This document shows positions 58,101-64,000 of a stretch of 64,000 bases of DNA, piece by piece. The translations under genes were made by a program, and so were the position numbers. The notes under the pieces are model-generated. The model worked only from the letters and a program-made list of their open reading frames with translations. It was not told where the DNA came from and did not search any database. How positions within the stretch are numbered: position 1 is the first letter of the stretch; each line of letters starts with the position of its first letter. The stretch is from Glycine soja (taxonomy: Eukaryota > Streptophyta > Magnoliopsida > Fabales > Fabaceae), in assembly GCF_004193775.1 (NCBI RefSeq), contig NC_041019.1, positions 40,010,966 through 40,074,965 of the forward strand, in the 5' to 3' direction.

Positions 58101-58884
58101 GGATGGTGCACAGGCAATGTGGAAGGCCTTTTGAGGCAAAAATTTATGAACAACTGGACAAGGTTATATTTCTTTTATTCTTTCTCTTTCTGCAGTTTTA
58201 CAGTTTTAAAGAAATCTTTTTGAATAATGTAGTACTACTTTAAAAGTCATTAGGTTACAACTGTGGTTAGTACTAGTGCATGTTTGGTTCAGCTTACTTT
58301 ATAGAAATAATCACTTTTTTTTGTTACTGATTAAATATTGTACCAAGCATGCTACTAGTTAAATATTGTATTTTATCTATATCTTTGTTTATCTCCTTTG
58401 TTTTTGTAATTATATATCTTATCTAGGTGAAAAACATATTTTATATTCATCTTTATGGCTTGGCTGAAAAGTTCATTATCTAGGATGTTTCAAGGACTCT
58501 GCATGAATATCAATTTATTCCAGAGAAGCCCTCTGTTAGAAATGAGACATATGAGAGAGTTGCACCCTCTATCCACTATAGTTCTCTTGATGGTGTTCCA
58601 GATTCTAGGACTTTATTATCTAATGGACGATCTTTTCTCAATGGAAATGAATCTGCACCTTATGGATACGGAATTCGAGGTCAGATACCTGGTCTAGATC
58701 TTTCCTCGATGGGAATGAATCTGCACCTTATGGATACGGAATTCGAGGTCAGATACCTGGTCTAAATCTTTTGTCACAGCAAGGTAGGCAGAATCATCTT
58801 TTGCCATCTGCTTCAGGAGAGAATGACGGTGTTCCACGAAAGAACCCATTTGTTGATGTAACTGCTGACATTCATAATAGATGA
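58101..58884 (+). pseudogene. RLT-type gene fragment upstream of the DDT part, with 68-bp duplication
   Basis: Exon 58101-58162 reads MVHRQCGRPFEAKIYEQLDK. The next exon, from 58484 (after an ATCTAG acceptor), reads TLHEYQFIPEKPSVRNETYE then the GYGIRGQIPGL segment. In RLT proteins this region lies between the homeodomain and the DDT domain, that is, upstream of the exons found at 55654-56372. A 68-bp tandem duplication (58629-58696 and 58697-58764) shifts the frame. The original frame resumes after it (LLSQQGRQNHLLPSASGE) and reaches TGA at 58882-58884. Non-functional fragment. Confidence 0.8.
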
Positions 58885-59240
58885 CCTAGATTCATTCTTG
58901 GGCTAAAAGACACTGAAAATCCTTTTGGAACAAAGATCTCCCCTGGCATTTGTGGAGCCAAAATCCCCTCTTCTCTTTGCCTCAGATTTCCCAGCTCTCT
59001 TTCTAGTCTCATTCTCCTTCTAACTTCCTCCTCCAAACTCTTGTTGCCTTGAAAATGGCATATCGCTTTTGATTGTCTCTCTGGATTTTTTCCTTCTGCG
59101 CCTCCCATACTATTTGCTCTTTCTCCCACTCTCATAGGAATGCTAGCTTTGTTGGTATTGACTGACACCAACATTGTAATGTCATCTCGAACACATGTAT
59201 AAGGTGATCGACGGATCAGAACCTCCATTAGAGATTCCAA
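58872..59240 (-). other. Unidentified 122-codon frame
   Basis: The minus-strand frame has a charged helical part (SLEEEVRRRMRLERELGNLR) but no family I recognise. It could be another gene fragment. It lies directly after the RLT fragment. Confidence 0.25.
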
Positions 59241-60640
59241 GGCTTTTTAAAATTTGAAAAAAAAAATATTAACTTAATTTTGGTAAACTTTTTAATATAT
59301 AAGGGTTTTGTGTATTATTTTTTTATGGTTAAATTTATAAATTTACAAATTTTTTTAATAAATTATTTATAAAATATGTTTCCATTATTTAAGGATCTCT
59401 TTTTTAATTTTTGCGAGTCTAAAAAATGTCCGAGACGGCGGCACTGCAACATTAAAAGAAAACATGATAAAAATTAAGCTAGTGTTAACTTGTACTGAAC
59501 GTCCAAATATATTTGAATTAGCATAGGCAATTGTGGAAGGAGGATGCAACATTGGAAAAGGTTTGCTTTGGTTTTAGCTAATAGGATATCTGAAGTCAAC
59601 GGGAAATATTGAAACATAATAGAAACAAAGGAAAACATAAATAATGCCTATGAAATCCACTTAGAGAGTGTGTGCAGTGTTGAGTTTGAAAGTTCGATTA
59701 AATAGGTGTGAAGGACGGGGCTTTATACGTACATATATGATGCGTACAACAGACAAGGTGTGATCAACTTTCTATCATATTGAAATTTCTCTCGGTCTTT
59801 CAAGAAAGTTCATCAAAATATAGTTTGTCCTTCCAAAAAAACATATAAAGATTTAAAATATTTATTGTTTTAAGATCTTAGGCATTTTTTTTTTACTTTT
59901 TCCTCTATCAACGTATTAGCAATTTATTTATTATTTAATCAATTAAAGGTGCTTTGTTAAATAAATATAATTTTTAAAATACATAATGTTGAATATAAAT
60001 TTTAACAAATAGATGACGATAAAAAGGTATTTAAAATCTCGAGTAATGGAATTTCTCTCAATTTTTCAAAAAATTTCTTCTGAAAAACTTCAAATAACAC
60101 AAATATGTTGACTTCCTGGAAAAAAAACTTTAAATATGAATAAATTTGATATTTAAAATATTTATTGATTATAATAGATTAATGAAATGCACTACTCATT
60201 ACTATAAATAATTGTCATGAAATAAATATAAATAGAATTTTAGCTCTCATAAGTTGCATATAATATGTATTTATTTTATACAATAATTAAAATTTCTGAT
60301 AAATATATATTTTGAATTCAAAAATTATATTATAATTAAAAACTATAGTTAATATCAAAAAATATTTGGAATACACATTATATTTTACATAATTATATTA
60401 TTGATTTTTTATAATAAAAATATATTAAAAGTTAATTTAAATACAGAGTATATGAAGTAAAAGCGAAAAATGATAGTTTGAAATGATTATCTACGAAAAA
60501 AGAATAATTGCACGAAACCAAATAATACTTATCTTGGTAGGTGAAGATTAAATAAAGAACTAATAACAAAATAATCTCCTTGTCTGTTAGAAAGACTTAA
60601 ATTCAAATACAGTCTAGAAAGTCCTTGCAATTTGCTTCCT
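59241..60640. other. Intergenic, no gene seen
   Basis: AT-rich sequence upstream of the defensin-like locus. Confidence 0.5.
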
Positions 60641-60910
60641 TGAAATTGAATATTCAATACTCCGTATTTAATATTCAATATTTAATGAATGTTAAGTCAA
60701 CAGTTCAGTTTTAGGAAAGTAATATGAGGATTAAAGATTAAAAATAAAAAATTAATGTGTATTACTTTTTATTTTACAACACACACATCCCTAAAAAAAA
60801 TACTACTTAGAAAAGAAAAGTATCAGTGTTTAAAGGACAAAATTTCACATAATGGCGCGTAACATCTATCAATCTTCGGTCGATAGAAATTTATGCATTG
60901 CCTTAATCCT
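60641..60910 (+). pseudogene. Broken copy 1 of defensin-like promoter and exon 1
   Basis: The first of two 270-bp tandem units. An ATG at 60852 gives MARNIYQSSVDRNLCIALIL, clearly related to the real signal peptide at 61459. It runs straight into the next unit without the splice donor. The TATA-containing part of the real promoter is absent. Confidence 0.8.
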
Positions 60911-61190
60911 TGAAATTGAATATTCAATATTCCGTATTTAATATTCAATATTTAATGAATGTTAAGTCAATAGTTCAGTTTTAGGAAAGTAATATGAGGA
61001 TTAAAGATTAAAAATAAAAAATTAATATGTATTACTTTTTATTTTACAACACACACATCCCTAAAAAAAATACAACTTAGAAAAGAAAAGTATCAGTGTT
61101 TAAAGGACAAAATTTCACATAATGGCGCGTAACATCAATCTTTGGTCGATAGAAATTTATGCATTGCCTTAATCTTATGTGCCTCGGGTA
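60911..61190 (+). pseudogene. Broken copy 2 of defensin-like promoter and exon 1
   Basis: Nearly identical to copy 1, with an ATG at 61122. A four-base deletion (copy 1 CATCTATCAATC, here CATCAATC) shifts the frame within the signal peptide. It keeps the exon end and a GTAAG donor near 61188. It also lacks the TATA part. Confidence 0.8.
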
Positions 61191-61339
61191 AGAAAAAAAA
61201 CTTGAATATTGAATATTTCTTATTTAATATTCAATATTCAATATTTAATGAATGTTAAGTCAAGAATTCATTATAAGGAAATAAATCTGAGGATTAAAGA
61301 CTAAAAAAATTAATGCATATTACCTTTTATTTTACAACA

Positions 61340-61360
61340 TAAACATATATATAAGGATCA
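61340..61360 (+). promoter_or_regulatory. TATA box of defensin-like gene
   Basis: TATATATAAGG at about 61346-61356, roughly 105 bases before the start codon. It lies in a 50-60 bp stretch that both upstream copies lack. Confidence 0.6.
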
Positions 61361-61458
61361 TTTTTTTACAAACTAAAACACAAGCTGTCAAAAAAAAAAA
61401 AGAAACACATCCCTCAAAAAAGAAAAATATAAGTGTTTAAAGGACAAAACTTTGCACA

Positions 61459-62763
61459 ATGGAAAGTAGTCTCTATCAATCTTCGATCGTTGGAATTCTA
61501 TGCGTCGCCTTAATCCTATGTGCCTCAGGTAACAAAAAGAGATTAGTTTTTTTTTTTTTTCTGAAGAAAAAACAGTTATGAAAAAATATATATATTTTCA
61601 ATGTTGTTTCATATTTATCCAAGAATATATCATTTGGTGCTAGGTAAAACCCCTTCAAAAAATTCTTAATAGTTTTTAATTGGAACTTTTGTAAGCTAAT
61701 TTTTAAAGCAAGATATATGTTAAATAAAGTCTTCATACATTTTCCTGAGAATTAGGATATAATTACATTAATTTTTTAAATGTTTATATTGCTAAATTAA
61801 TCCATTAGAATGTTAACTAATGTGTCAGCATATTTTTTTATATGAATTTTGTTATCGTGTTAGTATTGCAAAAAGCTTTAAAGCTCTAAAGTATCAATCA
61901 CATCAAAATATAAATTTGTCAAAGGTTTTATGTTTTAAGGCATTGATTTATGTCGTGGGGAAAATCTTTGAAGGACTAATATAATGACATTTAATATTTG
62001 AATGACTATGATCCTGCTTACTTTCAGAAATTATGTTTTGTTTTTAATTTTTATTTAACTTTCCAAAATAAAAAATAATTATTTTTTTCATTTTTTATTT
62101 TCAAATATTTAAGTTGGAATTAAAAATAAAAAATAAAAGTAACTTTTGAATTTTTCTACGAGTACTCATAATATTTTTTTATGGTGATAGGAAATTAAAA
62201 AAAAAATCTTATTTTGAAACTAAAAGTGATAATAAAAAAGAAAATCAAAACACCTTTTTCACAAACCTAAGATCATTATATTGGTAATAAAATCTCTAAA
62301 GAACCAAATAGAAGATTTTTTTTAGATATGTTCTATTGAGGAAAAATGCTATCTAGTACCAACCAGTTTTTTGTCATATATGTACGATTGGTGATTTCCG
62401 TCAAAATCTATTTTATATATTATTTAAAAAAAAATAAGTAGTTTTAATTTTAAAAAATAATATTAAGCCATATTTCTTATTCATGTGTTTCGTTTCAATC
62501 TTTGTCAATATGTAACGGAGATATAATTGATAATAAGCAATATGAGCTATGTGCATAAATTTCTTAACTTTTTTTAAATAAAAAAAATTGTAGGTCCAGC
62601 AATATGTCTCGAACAAGGGGAACCAGAACAATATGGGCAACTACCAGAGTTAGGAGGTTGCATAGGAGACTGCGTGCCAGATTGCGACCATCAATGCATT
62701 ATCCGTGGTTTCAAGAGAGGTGCTTGTTTGGGATATGCCGTGTGTTGTTGTGAGAAGAAATGA
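61459..62763 (+). CDS. Secreted defensin-like cysteine-rich peptide, two exons
   Basis: Exons 61459-61528 and 62594-62763 with a GT-AG intron of 1065 bases in phase 1; product 79 residues. Exon 1 encodes a signal peptide (SIVGILCVALILCAS). Exon 2 encodes an acidic then Cys-rich mature peptide with Cys at 28, 46, 50, 54, 58, 68, 74, 75 and 76, and the C-terminal segment GACLGYAVCCC, which has the GxC and CxC form of the defensin gamma-core. One intron between signal peptide and mature peptide is usual for plant defensin-like genes. Members act in antimicrobial defence, pollen or symbiosis signalling; which applies here cannot be told. The odd Cys number could allow a dimer or a free thiol. Two broken copies of the 5' part lie upstream. 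Confidence 0.85.
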
Positions 62764-63062
62764 TTACTCTGGGCCACTCTCAGTAGTGTTGCAAAATAAG
62801 AGTTAATGTTTATTATCTCCGTAGATTGGATATTCAATAATGCATGAATTATGAAATTACAGTGATCATATACACGTTTCTTTAGTTATGATTCCAATGG
62901 ATCTTTTCATAAAAAAACAAAGTTTTGAATCTAATGGATATAAAATACATTTAATTTATAGGTTTCATTTCATAGAATATTTGTTATGGGGAAAACCGAT
63001 CAAGGGGCCAAATGTGGTTTTTTTACCTATCTACACACTCTCTCATAAAAATACCTAAACTT

Positions 63063-63093
<31 letters not shown>

Positions 63094-63440
63094 AATTAAA
63101 ATTTAATTAAAATTAAATATTATATTATATAAAATTATTTTTATTATATATTAAAATTATATATTTATTAAATTAATTTTTGAAGGATTATTTTATAATT
63201 TTTTTATAAAAAATGATATTATTAAATTTAATTATTTTTTATATTATTTAATTTATTTAAGATATCTTTTGTTGAATATTTGTTTTAAAATATGAATTTT
63301 GTATAATAATATATTGATTTTAGTCAAAAAATTTAATTTTAAATTTAATTATTTTATTAAATATAATTAGTTTATTTATGTCATTAGATTTAATTACAAA
63401 TGATAAAACTAAAGCTTTTAACAATTTATCTACAGAAGAA
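62764..63440. other. 3' region of defensin-like gene and AT-rich intergenic
   Basis: The 3' UTR is probably the first 100-200 bases. A TA microsatellite lies at 63068-63093. No further gene. Confidence 0.5.
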
Positions 63441-63690
63441 TATTACACTGCATTATCAATAAAATATTTAAACAATAACATCTGGTTAAGAAAAAACTTA
63501 AGATGAGAATATTTATCTACAGAAAAATATTACACTGCATTATCAATAGAATATACTAGGATGAGAATATATTAGAAAAAAACTTAAGAAAAAACTTATT
63601 ACACTGCATTATCAATAGAATATACTAGGATGAGAATATATTAGACAAAAATTTAAGAAAAAACTTATTACACTGCATTATCAATATTAC
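63441..63690. repeat. 69-bp tandem repeats
   Basis: ATTACACTGCATTATCAATA starts at 63442, 63529, 63598 and 63667. The last three are spaced exactly 69 bp with nearly identical units; the first is a more diverged unit 87 bp upstream. Confidence 0.85.
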
Positions 63691-64000
63691 ATCTAACCAT
63701 GTTGCTGGCAAAGTACACTCTCTCTCTCATCAAAATTTTTAAAGTACACTACTTTGAGAATTATTTCTCAAACTACACCAGTTTTGCTTCCTTTAGGAGA
63801 GTCCGTTTGGATACCCTGACTTCCCTTCATGTGTTTTTTTTTTAAATTAAATATTATATTATATACAAATATTTTTAATTATTTTTAAAATTATTTAATT
63901 ACTAAACTATTTTTTTTAATATTGATTAAATTATTTTTTTTATTAACAAAAATGTACATATAAAGAAAAATATAAAAACTGGATAAAATTAGAGTATAAT
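63691..64000. other. Intergenic, no gene seen
   Basis: AT-rich DNA to the window end. Confidence 0.5.

Noticed and set aside
61476..61736. Minus-strand 86-codon frame
   Set aside because: Overlaps exon 1 and intron of the defensin-like gene and is AT-rich; no domain.

Overview
This is plant nuclear DNA, most likely from a legume and probably soybean or a close Glycine relative. It is AT-rich, has GT-AG introns, and is packed with plant-type LINEs, Ty3/gypsy LTR elements, and CACTA, hAT and MULE transposons. The GTAATCGATTAC-rich LTR type seen here is, from memory, common in soybean. The species is an inference; no search was run.

Only two genes look intact. The first is a seven-exon gene at 21780-28360 on the plus strand. 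It encodes a 421-residue protein with two RING fingers and a ZZ finger, matching the N-degron E3 ligase PRT1. Its third intron holds a recent antisense RTE-type LINE with a 712-codon open frame and perfect target-site duplications, plus an older RTE remnant in the opposite direction. The second is a two-exon gene at 61459-62763 encoding a small secreted defensin-like cysteine-rich peptide. Two tandem broken copies of its promoter and first exon lie upstream.

Layout. 1-5165: a pile of L1-type LINE pieces, all ending in the same kind of 3' stem-loop. 5166-6130: right end of a CACTA element carrying a perfect 112-bp palindrome. 7699-12979: a minus-strand Ty3/gypsy element with most of pol deleted, sitting in the gag of a second gypsy element (12980 to about 15190). 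15700-20103: a broken hAT transposase gene split by an LTR-type insertion. 21640-28620: the PRT1 gene. 29500-34560: a decayed endogenous caulimovirid whose two halves are joined in opposite orientations. 34840-39490: AT-rich intergenic DNA with tandem and foldback repeats. 39494-42600: a 30-bp minisatellite and a dead MULE transposase. 43413-45751: a dead lectin-type receptor kinase on the minus strand. 47058-47673: a non-autonomous hAT element. 47850-48420: LINE RNase H debris. 49140-54130: a decayed retroelement coding region, interrupted by a hAT element that itself contains another hAT element. 54155-55055: a gypsy LTR with primer-binding site. 55368-55585: a CACTA-like end. 55654-58884: shuffled exons of an RLT-type homeobox-DDT gene. 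60641-62763: the defensin-like locus. 62764-64000: AT-rich DNA with 69-bp tandem repeats.

The genes do not form a pathway. The window is best read as two cellular genes, several gene relics and many layers of mobile DNA whose order of insertion can often be worked out from target-site duplications and nesting.
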